DNA of 64,000 bases from JAGPUQ01 sp049325095 (lineage in GTDB: Bacteria; Pseudomonadota; Gammaproteobacteria; Pseudomonadales; Porticoccaceae): the NCBI GenBank assembly GCA_049325095.1, contig JBMOPO010000018.1, positions 72,922 through 136,921 of the forward strand. The letters are read 5' to 3'. Under the pieces are notes generated by a model. That model did not search any database. It saw only the letters and a list, made by a program, of their open reading frames with translations, and was not told the DNA's origin. Positions 35,752-44,993 of this stretch are shown here, piece after piece. The position numbers and the translations under genes were made by a program. Each line of letters begins with the position of its first letter. Position 1 is the stretch's first letter.

Positions 35752-36213
35752 CTGCGTACCGGACCGGCTGCGCGAGGCCGCCACCCGCAGCGGGTGCGCG
35801 CAGCCGCCCTGATCGCGCCCTTGGCGCGGGGTTCGATCCTGGCCGCGCCGGGACCGGCGCGGGCGGAATCCGCCGCGGTCCCCCGGGGCGCGCGGACTAC
35901 CTCACCTGTTGCGCCTCCTGTCACGGGGCCAATGGCGAGGGCGACGGGCCGGTGGCGGGTTCATTGAAGAACCGTCCGCCCAATCTGACCTGCCTGCAGC
36001 AACAGGAGATGGGGGGGAGCCTTTCCGCATCGACTGGTAATGAACATCATCAGGGCAACCCGGACTACGCGATGAACTACCGCACCCATGGTCCCACCGA
36101 CAGGCCGGTATGGGGCAAGGTGCTCGCCGAGGACAGCGGCGATCGCGAAACCCTGGCCAAGGCGCGGGTCGGAAACCTGGTCGAATACCTTCGGTCGATC
36201 CAGAAACAGCGCC
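35752..36213 (+). pseudogene. Cytochrome c, frameshifted remnant
   Basis: A signal-peptide-like segment (AALIAPLARGSILAAPGPARAESAA) is encoded from about 35790 in one frame; the heme domain follows in another frame: DYLTCCASCHGANGEGDGP, then KNRPPNLT, and MNYRTHGPTDRPVWGKVLAE and LVEYLRSIQ. An extra CG in a CGCGCG run at 35889-35894 explains the shift. The expected ATG is CTG at 35752, behind ACAGGAGACAG, a second shift is likely near 36015, and no stop follows the last conserved block. All this shows decay. The class is a small c-type cytochrome used as an electron carrier. Confidence 0.8.
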
Positions 36214-36258
36214 CGGGCGCTTCCCGAGCCGGCCCTGGCGAACGCCGCTGCGCGGGCG

Positions 36259-37908
36259 CTACGACACTGCCCGGCCGGATTGCGACGGATCCGGCCAGGC
36301 AGGGTTTGCCGCGGGCGGTCGCCCGAGGCGTTTCACCACGCCTCCGCCGGCTGCGGCGCCCAGCCATCGCGCAAGCCCCATCGGCCGGGCACCGAACAGC
36401 CGGGCGTTCATGAGCCGCGGCCGGGCGACCCGCACCGGAAACGGAATCAGCGCCAGAATGTCGCGCTCGAGATCGACTCCGGGCGCCACCTCGATCAGCT
36501 CCAATCCGCCGGCAACCAGGCGGAACACCGCGCGCTCGGTGACATAGAGCACCTGCTGCCCGCGGCGTTGGGCCAACTCGCCGCTGAAGGTGATCTGTTC
36601 CACGGCGGGCACGAACTTGCCGGTGTCGCCTTCGCGCAGGATCCGCAGCTCGCGCCCCTCCACCGCCACCGCCAACCCGCCGGTGGTGAAGCTGCCGACG
36701 AACACCAGCCGCTCGGTGGTCTGCGAGATGTTGATGAAACCCCCGGCGCCGGCCAGCCGGCGCCCGAAGCGGCTGACGTTGACGTTGCCCCGGGCATCGA
36801 CCTGGGCCATCCCCAGGACGGCCAGATCGAGGCCACCGCCATCGTAGAAATCGAACTGCTGATTCTGCCGCAGCAGCGCCTGGTGGTTGACCGCCGCACC
36901 GAAATCCAGCCCGCTCTGGGGCATGCCGCCGATGATGCCGGGCTCGGCGGTCAGGGTCAGCGCCTCCAGCAGGCCCTCCTCTCCCGCCACCCGGGCCACG
37001 CCCTCGGGCATGCCGATGCCGAGATTGATCACGCCGCCCAGCGGCAACTCCAGGGCGGCCCGGCGCGCGATCAACTTGCGCTCGTCGAGGGGCATGGGCG
37101 GCGCCTTGGCCAGGTTCCGGCGGCACTGACCGGCGAACGCGGGGTCGAAGGGCGTCGCCCAGGTCTGGCGATGGTCCTCGGGCTCGGCCAGCACCACCGC
37201 ATCGACCAGGATGCCGGGGACTTCCACGGCGCGCGGGCACAGCAGATCCTCGACCACCCGCTCGACCTGGGCGATGACCACGCCGCCGCAGTTGCGCGCC
37301 GCGGTCGCGATCGCCAGGCTGTCCAGGGTCAGCGCCTCATTCTCCATGCTGATATTGCCGTTGCGATCCGCCGTGGTGCCGCGGATGAAGGCCACATCGA
37401 TGCGCAATGGCCGGTAGCGGAGCCATTCTTCGCCGTCGATCTCCACCAGCGCGACGAGCTCCTCCCAGGTGACGCGGTTGAGGCGGCCGCCGTCCTGGCG
37501 GGGATCGACGAAGGTTCCGAGGCCGATTTTGGTGAATACCCCGCCCCGGCCGGCGGCGATCTCCCGGTACAGCGCGCTCATCACCCCCAGGGGCAGGTTG
37601 TAGGCCTCGATTTCATTGGCCAGCGCCAGCTCGCCCAGCCGGGGCACCAGCGCCCAGTGGCCGCCGATCACCCGCTTGAGCAACCCCGGATGGGCCAGCC
37701 GGTTCACCCCGCGCTCACCGCCATCGCCGGGCGCGGCGGCGAATACCAGGGTCAGGTCGAAGGGCGCGCCGGTGTGCAGATAGCGGCGCTCCAGCGCCTT
37801 GATCAGGGCCTCCGGGGTACCCGTGCCCACGAACCCGGAGACACAGAGCGTATCCCGCGGACGGATGCGCTCGATCGCGGCGCGGGCATCCAGTAGCTTG
37901 TCACTCAT
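36259..37908 (-). CDS. Acetate/propionate CoA-transferase (YdiF/PCT family)
   Basis: This 549-residue class I CoA-transferase carries alpha and beta parts fused in one chain. The N-terminal half has VSGFVGTGTPEALIKALE and FIRGTTADRNGNISMENEAL; the C-terminal half has GGVINLGIGMPEGVARVA and the catalytic glutamate in TLTAEPGIIGGMPQSG. It would swap CoA between short-chain acids such as acetate and propionate. It starts 21 bases after the alcohol dehydrogenase stop, so the two are co-transcribed. The last 30 residues are an unusual basic, Pro-rich tail that overlaps the area of the cytochrome remnant. Confidence 0.9.
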   Translation of the reverse strand: MSDKLLDARAAIERIRPRDTLCVSGFVGTGTPEALIKALERRYLHTGAPFDLTLVFAAAPGDGGERGVNRLAHPGLLKRVIGGHWALVPRLGELALANEIEAYNLPLGVMSALYREIAAGRGGVFTKIGLGTFVDPRQDGGRLNRVTWEELVALVEIDGEEWLRYRPLRIDVAFIRGTTADRNGNISMENEALTLDSLAIATAARNCGGVVIAQVERVVEDLLCPRAVEVPGILVDAVVLAEPEDHRQTWATPFDPAFAGQCRRNLAKAPPMPLDERKLIARRAALELPLGGVINLGIGMPEGVARVAGEEGLLEALTLTAEPGIIGGMPQSGLDFGAAVNHQALLRQNQQFDFYDGGGLDLAVLGMAQVDARGNVNVSRFGRRLAGAGGFINISQTTERLVFVGSFTTGGLAVAVEGRELRILREGDTGKFVPAVEQITFSGELAQRRGQQVLYVTERAVFRLVAGGLELIEVAPGVDLERDILALIPFPVRVARPRLMNARLFGARPMGLARWLGAAAGGGVVKRLGRPPAANPAWPDPSQSGRAVS

Positions 37909-37929
37909 CGCAGCAGATCCTGTGCAGAA

Positions 37930-39057
37930 CTAGGCAAATTCGATCACCTGCCGGATCGCCTGACCGGCGGCCAGGCGGTCGAAACCCCGGTTGATGTCTT
38001 CGAGCGGCAGCACATGGGTCAGCAGGCGGTCCACCGGCAGCCGGCCCTGTTGGTACAGGGACAGGTAGTTGGGCAGATCGACCGAGGGCACGCAGGCGCC
38101 GATGTAACTGCCGCGCAGGGTGCGCTCCTCGGCGACCAGGGACACCGCGGGAATCGACAGCCGGCGCTCCGGGTGCGGCAGCCCGGACGTCACCGTGGTG
38201 CCGCCGCGGGCGGTGATCCGGTAGGCGAGCTCCAGCGCGGGCACCGACCCGGCCATCTCGAAGGCGTAGTCCACGCCGCCGCCGCTGAGCTCGCGGATCA
38301 CCTCGGCCGCATCCTCCGACCCCGCGTCGACGGCTTCCGTGGCACCGAGCTCGCGGGCCAGAATGAGCTTGTCGGCGGCCAGATCGACCGCGACGATCTG
38401 CCGCGCGCCGGCCAGGCGGGCGCCGAGCAGGGCGCACAGGCCCACCCCGCCCAGGCCGACCACCGCCACCGAACTGCCCGGCGACACCCGCGCGGTATTG
38501 ACCACCGCACCCACCCCGGTCAACACCGCGCAGCCAAACAGTGCGGCCCTGCCGAGTTCGACTTCCCGGGGAATCCTGACCAGCGAATGCTCGGACACCA
38601 CCGCGCGCTCGGCGAAGGCAGAGACCCCGAGATGATGGTGCACCGGCGCACCGCCATGGGTCAGGCGGCGCGCCCCGCCGAGCAGGGTCCCGGCCCCGTT
38701 GGCCGCCGCGCCGGGTTCGCACAGGGCCGGCCGCCCGCGGGCACAGAAGCGGCACAGGCCGCAACTGGGTACGAACACCAGCACCACATGGTCGCCGGGT
38801 GCGAAGCGGGTGACGCCGGCGCCGATCTCCTCCACCACCCCGGCCGCCTCGTGCCCCAGCGCCATGGGCATGGGCCGGGGCCGGTTGCCGTCGATCACCG
38901 AGAGGTCGGAATGACACAGGCCGGCGGCGGCGATGCGCACCAGCACTTCGCCCGTGCCCGGGGGCGCCAGATCCAGTTCGGCAATGGTCAGCGGGCGGGA
39001 GTCGGCGTAGGGCCGGTCGGCGCCCATCCGTTGCAGCAGCGCGGCTCGGATTTTCAT
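37930..39057 (-). CDS. Zinc-dependent alcohol dehydrogenase (MDR family)
   Basis: This 375-residue medium-chain dehydrogenase oxidises an alcohol to an aldehyde with NAD(P). Catalytic zinc ligands lie in AAAGLCHSDLSV and ALGHEAAGVVEE; four structural zinc cysteines lie in CGLCRFCARGRPALC. The dinucleotide fold shows VAVVGLGGVGLCALLGA near residue 195. It resembles the long-chain, class III-like branch, with substrate unknown. The PCT-family gene follows 21 bases later, and the aldehyde dehydrogenase gene precedes it beyond the hairpin element at 39210-39350. Confidence 0.92.
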   Translation of the reverse strand: MKIRAALLQRMGADRPYADSRPLTIAELDLAPPGTGEVLVRIAAAGLCHSDLSVIDGNRPRPMPMALGHEAAGVVEEIGAGVTRFAPGDHVVLVFVPSCGLCRFCARGRPALCEPGAAANGAGTLLGGARRLTHGGAPVHHHLGVSAFAERAVVSEHSLVRIPREVELGRAALFGCAVLTGVGAVVNTARVSPGSSVAVVGLGGVGLCALLGARLAGARQIVAVDLAADKLILARELGATEAVDAGSEDAAEVIRELSGGGVDYAFEMAGSVPALELAYRITARGGTTVTSGLPHPERRLSIPAVSLVAEERTLRGSYIGACVPSVDLPNYLSLYQQGRLPVDRLLTHVLPLEDINRGFDRLAAGQAIRQVIEFA

Positions 39058-39209
39058 GGCGGGCTCCTGCGGGGGGCGCCCCGCGACCGGGCTATGCCAG
39101 CCATGATGCGATTAGCGTGCCAGCGCGCCGCCTGCGAAACCCTCGAGCCCGGCGCCCGGCGGTTTCACGCAGCGGGCGATGACCGGATCGGCCCGTGCTC
39201 AAAGTCGGT

Positions 39210-39350
39210 GAAGAAATGCACGTCCTGTGCATTTCTTCTATCGCAAGTCCGGTACACGCCCGGACTTGCTCACGCGGATCGAGCGCTGGCGTGCTCGATC
39301 CGCGACCGGTCCCTGGCCGGGCCGAGAGCTTGAAAAATTCACAAGCTCTC
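39210..39350 (-). repeat. Five-hairpin dispersed element, copy 2
   Basis: Read on the minus strand the element starts at the stop codon of the aldehyde dehydrogenase gene. Stems: 9 bp (39324-39332 with 39342-39350), CCGG/CCGG (39306-39309, 39317-39320), 12 bp (39273-39284, 39293-39304), 10 bp (39243-39252, 39260-39269, same GCGTGTA loop as copy 1) and a perfect 12 bp (39210-39221, 39227-39238). Order, loops and most bases agree with copy 1 at 16322-16461, while several stem pairs differ in a compensating way. The alcohol dehydrogenase gene follows about 150 bases on. Confidence 0.88.
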
Positions 39351-40782
39351 AGAGACGGTCCGAGCGGATCACCATCAGCTTGCGTACCCGCAGGTCGTCA
39401 AAGGTGCAGGCAATGCCGCCGACCCCCAGACCGGAGCGGCGCAGCCCGGCGAAGGGCATCCAATCGACGCGAAATGCGGTGTGGTCGTTGATCATCACCG
39501 CGGAGGCCGCCAGTCCGCGATAGGCCTGCATGGCGGTGTCCAGGTCGCGGGTGAACACGGCGGCATGAAACACGAAATCGAGCGCGTTGGCGCGCGCCAG
39601 GGCCTCCTCCAGGGCATCGCAGCTGTAGACGCAGATCACCGGCCCGAACACTTCGTCGCAGCTCACCCGCGCATCGTCCGGGGGATCCAGCAACACCGTG
39701 GGCCGGTAGCCGTTGCCCGCCACCGGCTCGCCGCCGCCGAGCTTTTCCGCGCCGGCGGCAATGGCCTCGGTCACCCAGCGATGCACCCGCTCCACCTCGG
39801 CCGGCCGGATCAGGGGCCCGACATCGGTGTCGTCCAGCGTCGGATCCCCGACCACCATGGCCGCGCCGGCGGCGGCCAGGCGCTCGGCCAGCTCGCGGGC
39901 GATCGCGCGATGGGCGTACACCCGCTGCACCGAAATACACACCTGCCCAGCGTGGTAGAAGCCGCCCTTCGCCAGCAGCGGCGCCGCCACGTCCAGATCG
40001 GCATCGGCAGCCACCACCACCGGCGCGATACCGCCGTGCTCCAGCGCGCAGCGGGTACCGGGCGCGAGGCGCGAGCGCAGCATCCAGCCCACCGCGGCGC
40101 TGCCGATGAAGCTGAAAAAGGCCACCCGCGGGTCCGCGGCCAGGCGGCCGGCGACCTCGTGATCCAGGGTGTTCAGGGCCTGGCACCAGGCTTCGGGCAA
40201 TCCCGCCCGGTGAAAGATCCGGACCAGCTCGTAACAAGAGAGCGGGGTGTCGTCGGCCGGCTTCACGATCACCGGACAGCCGGCGGCGATCGCCGGCCCG
40301 ACCTGGTGCACGATCAGGTTGATGGGATGGTTGAACGCACTGAAGGCGACCACGGGACCTATGGGTTCGTGGTGGCTGAACGCCAGGCGGTGCTCCGAGG
40401 CGGGATTGATGCCCATGGGGATCTCCTCGCCATGGCCGGTCCGGATGCACTGGATGCACAGTCGCAACCCATCGATGGCGCGCGCCATCTCCACCCGGGA
40501 ATCCTTGAGCGGCTTGCCGCCCTCGCGGGCGGCGAGCAGCGTCAGGCGCGCGGCATCCGCTTCGAGCAGTTCCACCGCGCGCTGCAGGATCGCGATGCGC
40601 CGCGCCGCGGGGAGCCAGTCACCGCGCTTGGCAAACAGTTCGTGCGCGGTGGCCAGCGCCTGCTCGACCCCGCTCTGATCGATCAGGTCCAGGGTCGCGA
40701 TCAGGCTGCCGTCGAAGGGGGCGGACACCGCGAGGCGATCCGCCGCCGCGGGCCGCGCGGATATCAACGCCGAATAATGCAT
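39349..40782 (-). CDS. NAD(P)-dependent aldehyde dehydrogenase
   Basis: This 477-residue enzyme oxidises an aldehyde to an acid. The catalytic cysteine lies in FYHAGQVCISVQRVY near residue 280 and the general-base glutamate in CALEHGGIAPVVV near residue 245; the end WMPFAGLRRSGLGVGG is typical of the lactaldehyde, succinic-semialdehyde and phosphonoacetaldehyde dehydrogenase branches. No substrate can be assigned. The ATG at 40782 gives MHYSALISARP. With the alcohol dehydrogenase and PCT-type transferase it forms alcohol-aldehyde-acid-CoA steps. A five-hairpin element marks its 3' end. Confidence 0.92.
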   Translation of the reverse strand: MHYSALISARPAAADRLAVSAPFDGSLIATLDLIDQSGVEQALATAHELFAKRGDWLPAARRIAILQRAVELLEADAARLTLLAAREGGKPLKDSRVEMARAIDGLRLCIQCIRTGHGEEIPMGINPASEHRLAFSHHEPIGPVVAFSAFNHPINLIVHQVGPAIAAGCPVIVKPADDTPLSCYELVRIFHRAGLPEAWCQALNTLDHEVAGRLAADPRVAFFSFIGSAAVGWMLRSRLAPGTRCALEHGGIAPVVVAADADLDVAAPLLAKGGFYHAGQVCISVQRVYAHRAIARELAERLAAAGAAMVVGDPTLDDTDVGPLIRPAEVERVHRWVTEAIAAGAEKLGGGEPVAGNGYRPTVLLDPPDDARVSCDEVFGPVICVYSCDALEEALARANALDFVFHAAVFTRDLDTAMQAYRGLAASAVMINDHTAFRVDWMPFAGLRRSGLGVGGIACTFDDLRVRKLMVIRSDRL

Positions 40783-40923
40783 GGTCCTGACTCCTGACTC
40801 GCCGGCCGGAATCGTGTCGGTGCGCCTGCGGCGGCCGCCAGCCGGCGGGCACCGAACGCCGCGCTGCAATCATCCAGCAAATGCCAGGCCAGGGGGAATC
40901 GACACCCGGGCTGCGCGGCGCCG

Positions 40924-40952
40924 AAAAAAAGCCCGCTGCACATGCAGCGGGC
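40924..40952 (-). terminator. Intrinsic terminator of the RND/YCF48 operon
   Basis: On the minus strand a perfect 9-bp stem (GCCCGCTGC/GCAGCGGGC, 40931-40939 with 40944-40952) and 4-base loop are followed by seven T residues. It lies 23 bases after the RND gene stop and separates that operon from the aldehyde dehydrogenase gene. Confidence 0.88.
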
Positions 40953-40975
40953 CCCGTTGCGCGGCGCGCCGCGGC

Positions 40976-43384
40976 TCAGCCGGCGGCGGCTGCGCCCCGG
41001 CGATCCCGGGCGGACAGCAGCCAGCGCGCCAGCGCGGGCAGGATCAGGATGGCGCCCAGCATGTTGGTCAGGAACAGGAAGGTGAGCAGGATGCCCATGT
41101 CGGCCTGAAATTTCAGCGAGGCGAAGATCCAGGTGGCGACCCCCGCACCCAGCGTCAGCCCGATGAAGATCACCGCCTTGCCGGTCAGTCGCATCGCCTT
41201 GTAGAAGGCCTCTTCCAGGGAGTCGCCATCGTCGAGATAGCCCCGCATCGCGGCATAGATGTAAATGGCGTAGTCCACCCCGACACCGACCCCCAGGGCC
41301 ATCATGGGCAGGGTGTTCACCTTGAGGCCAATCTCGAGCATGGCCATCATGGCATTGCCGAGCAGGGAGACCACCACCAGCGGTATCACGATACAGGCCA
41401 TCCCGGTCACCGAGCGGAACGCCAGCAAGGTCAGCACCACGGTGACCGCATACACCCAGCCCAGCATGGGCCGCTCGGCCGCCGAAACGGTCTGATTGGT
41501 TGCGGCGATGATGCCGACATTGCCCGCGGCGAGCCGGATCCGGAACTTTTCCTCCGGCAGGGTGGAGTCGTAGCGCTCGATACCTTCGATGATGCGATCG
41601 ATGGTCTCGGCCTTGTGGTCCACGGTATAGATATGCACCGGCATGGCGGTGCAGTCTGCGTTCATCAACTCCTTGCCGCCGCCGCCCATGTGGTAGAGCG
41701 TCGAAGACATGCTGTACTTGTTGCGCGACAACTCGTACCAGCGCGCGCTGCCCTCGTTGTTGGCGGCCATGATCACTTTCATGGCTCTGGCCAGCGAGTC
41801 GACCGACTGCACGCCCGGCAGATCCCTGACATACCAGGCGAACCGGTCCATTTCCTTCATCACCTCGTAATCCACACAGGCGTTCTCCGGCGCCTCGATG
41901 ATCACCGACAGCTTGTCCACGCCGATGGAGAATTTCTCAGCAATCGCATTGCTGTCGATGTTGTAGCGCGCCTCCTCGCGCAATTCGGGGATGCCGGCGT
42001 GCAGATCGCCGATAGCCATCTCCCGACCCTTGGCGATGCCAAAAACAGTCAGCACCGCGACCAGCGCCAGGATGGCCAGCGATGGCCCGGTCCGGGTGGC
42101 GCGCGCAATGAATCGCCACAGGGAGTCCCGCTTGGCCTCCGCTTCCCGGTGCCGGCGCCGATATTCTTCGAGATTGGGGATCTTCACATAGGAGAGCATC
42201 ACCGGCAGCAGAATCATCTTGGTGAACAGCATGATCGCCATACCCACGCTGGCGGTGATGGCGGTCTCCCGCACGATGCCGATCTCGATCAACAGGATGG
42301 TGGCGAAACTCACCGAGGTGGTGATCACCGCCAGCGCACCCGGGATCAGCAGGCGCCGGAAGGTGCGCTGCGCCGCCTCCATGCTGTCCACCCCGGTCAA
42401 ATCGGGGGGAGCGGGCACGATCGGGCGGCCATGGCTGTCCGTCGCGCCGCCGTACATGACCTCGCCCATCCAGCCGCTGATCATCTGCACCCCGTGGCTG
42501 ACGCCGATGGCGAACACCAGGAAGGGCACCAGGATGGACATGGGGTCGAGGCCGTAGCCGAGCATGTCGAGCGAGCCGAGCAACCCGACCACCGCCACCA
42601 GCGAGACGATCGGCGGCAACAGCGACAGGATCACGGACTTCGTGTAGAACCACAGCAAAAACCCGGTGACCAGCAGGGTGATGCCAAAGAACATCACCAC
42701 ATCGCGGGCGCCCTCGGCGATGTCGCCGGTCGATTTGGCGAAACCGATGATCCGGACATCGATCCGGTCGGTCTCGAACTTCTTGCGGATCTTCTCCTCC
42801 AGATCGGCCGCCACCTTCTGGTAATCCAGGGGCTGCCTGGTGGTGGGATCGCGCTCGATCAGGTCGGCGCGGATCAGCGCTCCGGAAAAATCGTTGGCGA
42901 CGAGATTGCCCAGACGCCCGGACTTGATGATGTTGCTGCGGACGATCGGCATCCACTCTTCGGTGGGGCGGAATTCGGCGGGCACCACATTGCCCCCGGA
43001 AAAGCCGTCCTCCACCACCTCGATGTAGCGCACATTGGGCGTGAAGATCGAGGTCACGGTGGAGCGCGCGATCCCGGGCAGGAAAAACACCTCATCGGTG
43101 GCCAGCCGCATCGCCTCAAAGAACTCGGGATTGAAGATCGTGCCCTCCTTCTGGATGAGGGCGACGATGATCTGGTTGCCGGTGCCGAAATCCGCCTGAT
43201 AGTGCTTCAGGGTCTTGATGTATTCGTGATTGAAGGGCAGCAGCTTCTCGAAGCCCGCATCCACGCGGAGCTTGAGCGCGTTGATGCCCATGAACACCGT
43301 CAGCGCGGCAAACAGGAGCAGGATCAGCGGCCGATTGGAGAACATCAGGCGGATGATCCGATCCATCAGGGCTTCTCTCGTCAT
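40976..43384 (-). CDS. RND superfamily (MMPL-type) exporter
   Basis: This is an 802-residue inner-membrane protein with the RND plan: a first helix (LILLLFAALTVFMGINAL), a large periplasmic loop, a five-helix bundle (MFFGITLLVTGFLLWF, SLLPPIVSLVAVVGLLG), then the same pattern again after residue 400. GIGDSLD-like elements are replaced by GVGVGVDYAIYIYAAMRGYL. It is of the MMPL/sterol-sensing-like type, without AcrB-type partners. The start may be ATG 43384 or the internal ATG 18 bases later, which has AGAGAAG upstream. It follows a YCF48-like gene, as in many DUF1302/DUF1329 loci. Confidence 0.9.
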   Translation of the reverse strand: MTREALMDRIIRLMFSNRPLILLLFAALTVFMGINALKLRVDAGFEKLLPFNHEYIKTLKHYQADFGTGNQIIVALIQKEGTIFNPEFFEAMRLATDEVFFLPGIARSTVTSIFTPNVRYIEVVEDGFSGGNVVPAEFRPTEEWMPIVRSNIIKSGRLGNLVANDFSGALIRADLIERDPTTRQPLDYQKVAADLEEKIRKKFETDRIDVRIIGFAKSTGDIAEGARDVVMFFGITLLVTGFLLWFYTKSVILSLLPPIVSLVAVVGLLGSLDMLGYGLDPMSILVPFLVFAIGVSHGVQMISGWMGEVMYGGATDSHGRPIVPAPPDLTGVDSMEAAQRTFRRLLIPGALAVITTSVSFATILLIEIGIVRETAITASVGMAIMLFTKMILLPVMLSYVKIPNLEEYRRRHREAEAKRDSLWRFIARATRTGPSLAILALVAVLTVFGIAKGREMAIGDLHAGIPELREEARYNIDSNAIAEKFSIGVDKLSVIIEAPENACVDYEVMKEMDRFAWYVRDLPGVQSVDSLARAMKVIMAANNEGSARWYELSRNKYSMSSTLYHMGGGGKELMNADCTAMPVHIYTVDHKAETIDRIIEGIERYDSTLPEEKFRIRLAAGNVGIIAATNQTVSAAERPMLGWVYAVTVVLTLLAFRSVTGMACIVIPLVVVSLLGNAMMAMLEIGLKVNTLPMMALGVGVGVDYAIYIYAAMRGYLDDGDSLEEAFYKAMRLTGKAVIFIGLTLGAGVATWIFASLKFQADMGILLTFLFLTNMLGAILILPALARWLLSARDRRGAAAAG

Positions 43385-43437
43385 TCCAGGCACCTGTCGA
43401 TGAGTACGGTAGGCGAAGCGTCGGTGGCTCCCGGCCG

Positions 43438-44631
43438 CTACGGCAGCGGAAACACCCTGGCGCCGGCGTCGCCGAACAGCAGCAGCTGCCGCGCGCCCAG
43501 TTTCTGCGCAGACACGAAGCCCTCGAATCCCGGATAGGGGATCAATTCGGCCTTGGCGGCGTTTCTGCTCAGGTGGAACAGGGTTCCACCTGTGCCGACG
43601 GCGACCGAGGTGCCGTCGTCCAGCTCGATGACGTCGTTGATGTTCTCGGTCCGGCCACCGGTATCGACGGCCTGCCAGTTGCCGTCCAGATCGGTGGCCT
43701 TGAACAGGTGTCCGCGCAGCCCGTAGATCAGGATCTCCCCGCTGCTGAGCCGGTTCACGCCGAAGAAGGAGCCGGCGTAGGGCGAGGGGATCACCGTCCA
43801 GGGGCCCGCGGTGTCTGCTGGACCTGCTTCTTCAGGGCTTGTTTCCGGGCTCGCTTCCGGCTGCGCCGGGTCGCCGGCGAGCTCCGCGGGCAGCGCCGGC
43901 GCCGTCCCCGAATTCCCGGTATCCGCCGGTGAAGCCGCCGCCGGTGCGGGATCCGCTATCCGATAGTGCAGCAGGGTGCCCAATTCACCGACGATGAAAA
44001 ATCCGTCTTCCAGTCGATGAAAGGCGTTGAAATTGGGCTCCGGCTCCTGATCGAGCCCCTCCAGGAGGTCGTACAGCTCTCCGGTATCGACCTTCTGCCA
44101 GGTCTTGCCGCCATCCTCGGTGGCCAGCATCAGCGAAAACGCGCCTATGGCCCACCCGCGGAGCCGATCGTCAAAGTGAAGGTCGAGAATGGGTTTGGGC
44201 AGATCACCGTCGGTGATCGGCTCCTCGTACTGGATCTGCCAGCTTTCGCCGCCGTCGGTGGTATGCAGGATCAGGGTATCGTGCCCGGCGGCCCATCCCT
44301 CCCTGTCGTCGATGAAGAACACCGTGGTCAACAGCACCTGCGACGGGACCTCCGCCTGAATCCAGCGCTCGCCATCGAGGGAATAGACGATCACGCCGTT
44401 GCTGCCCACCGCGACCACCCGGTCGGAAAGCTGCGCGGAGTCGGTGAGCAGCGCCTTGTGGGCGATGCTGGACCTGAGCGCGGGAATCTGCACCGAGTCC
44501 GCCGCCTCCACCCGCACCGCCAGCGGCAGGTGCAGCAGAACCAGCAGCAGCGCGATATGGCGGCCCCGGATCCGGCGCGCCGCGCGGACGGTGGCGACGA
44601 CACCGGCCACCCCGCGACCCACGGATTCCAT
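43438..44631 (-). CDS. YCF48-like (BNR/photosystem II stability-type) beta-propeller
   Basis: This 397-residue exported protein has a membrane anchor or signal (HIALLLVLLHLPLAVRVEA, residues about 27-45). Repeated propeller blades follow: VVAVGSNGVIVYSLDGERW, GHDTLILHTTDGGESWQ and MLATEDGGKTWQKV, with an acidic Pro/Ala linker at about residues 215-260 that breaks the propeller. YCF48-like proteins assist assembly of membrane complexes; next to RND genes they are proposed accessory parts of the exporter. The ATG at 44631 was chosen because the residues before it are not signal-like. The RND gene starts 53 bases later. Confidence 0.85.
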   Translation of the reverse strand: MESVGRGVAGVVATVRAARRIRGRHIALLLVLLHLPLAVRVEAADSVQIPALRSSIAHKALLTDSAQLSDRVVAVGSNGVIVYSLDGERWIQAEVPSQVLLTTVFFIDDREGWAAGHDTLILHTTDGGESWQIQYEEPITDGDLPKPILDLHFDDRLRGWAIGAFSLMLATEDGGKTWQKVDTGELYDLLEGLDQEPEPNFNAFHRLEDGFFIVGELGTLLHYRIADPAPAAASPADTGNSGTAPALPAELAGDPAQPEASPETSPEEAGPADTAGPWTVIPSPYAGSFFGVNRLSSGEILIYGLRGHLFKATDLDGNWQAVDTGGRTENINDVIELDDGTSVAVGTGGTLFHLSRNAAKAELIPYPGFEGFVSAQKLGARQLLLFGDAGARVFPLP

Positions 44632-44993
44632 CGTCAGCCCTCCGTGCAGGCGCAGCGGACAATGCCCGGACGTGCCATGTTCAAATGGCCTTGGACCAGA
44701 TCTCATTTGGTGCTACCTAGCAATCGTTGGAATGTTCGGCACGAACGTCGCCCGCTTTTCTTGTTATCGCCGGTCTCGGTCCTGGAGCCGCACCGCCGCC
44801 GGGAAGCGGGCGGCCCGCGCTCGTTTTCGCTTGTGGACCGCGGATCGGCGCGTGCCAAGGGTACTCCTTTTTTCGGAGCTGACAATCCACTCCGGATACC
44901 AACCGATGCCCGTTCAGCAGCCTCGATCGGACGGTTGTTCCACCCGGTGGAGACCGGGCCACCCGGGGCCCGGTCCCGTCACACCGGCTCGCT
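44632..44993. other. 362-bp gap between DUF1329 and YCF48 genes
   Basis: No gene is visible. A 9-bp stem GACCGGGCC/GGCCCGGTC (44952-44960, 44967-44975) lies 20-40 bases after the DUF1329 stop and may partly end or stabilise the upstream transcript. The remaining 270 bases would have to hold a promoter if YCF48 and RND are transcribed separately; I see no clear one. Confidence 0.45.

Noticed and set aside
39210..39350. Hairpin chain as a CRISPR array
   Set aside because: The stems are different sequences, not one repeat with regular spacers, and there are no cas genes.
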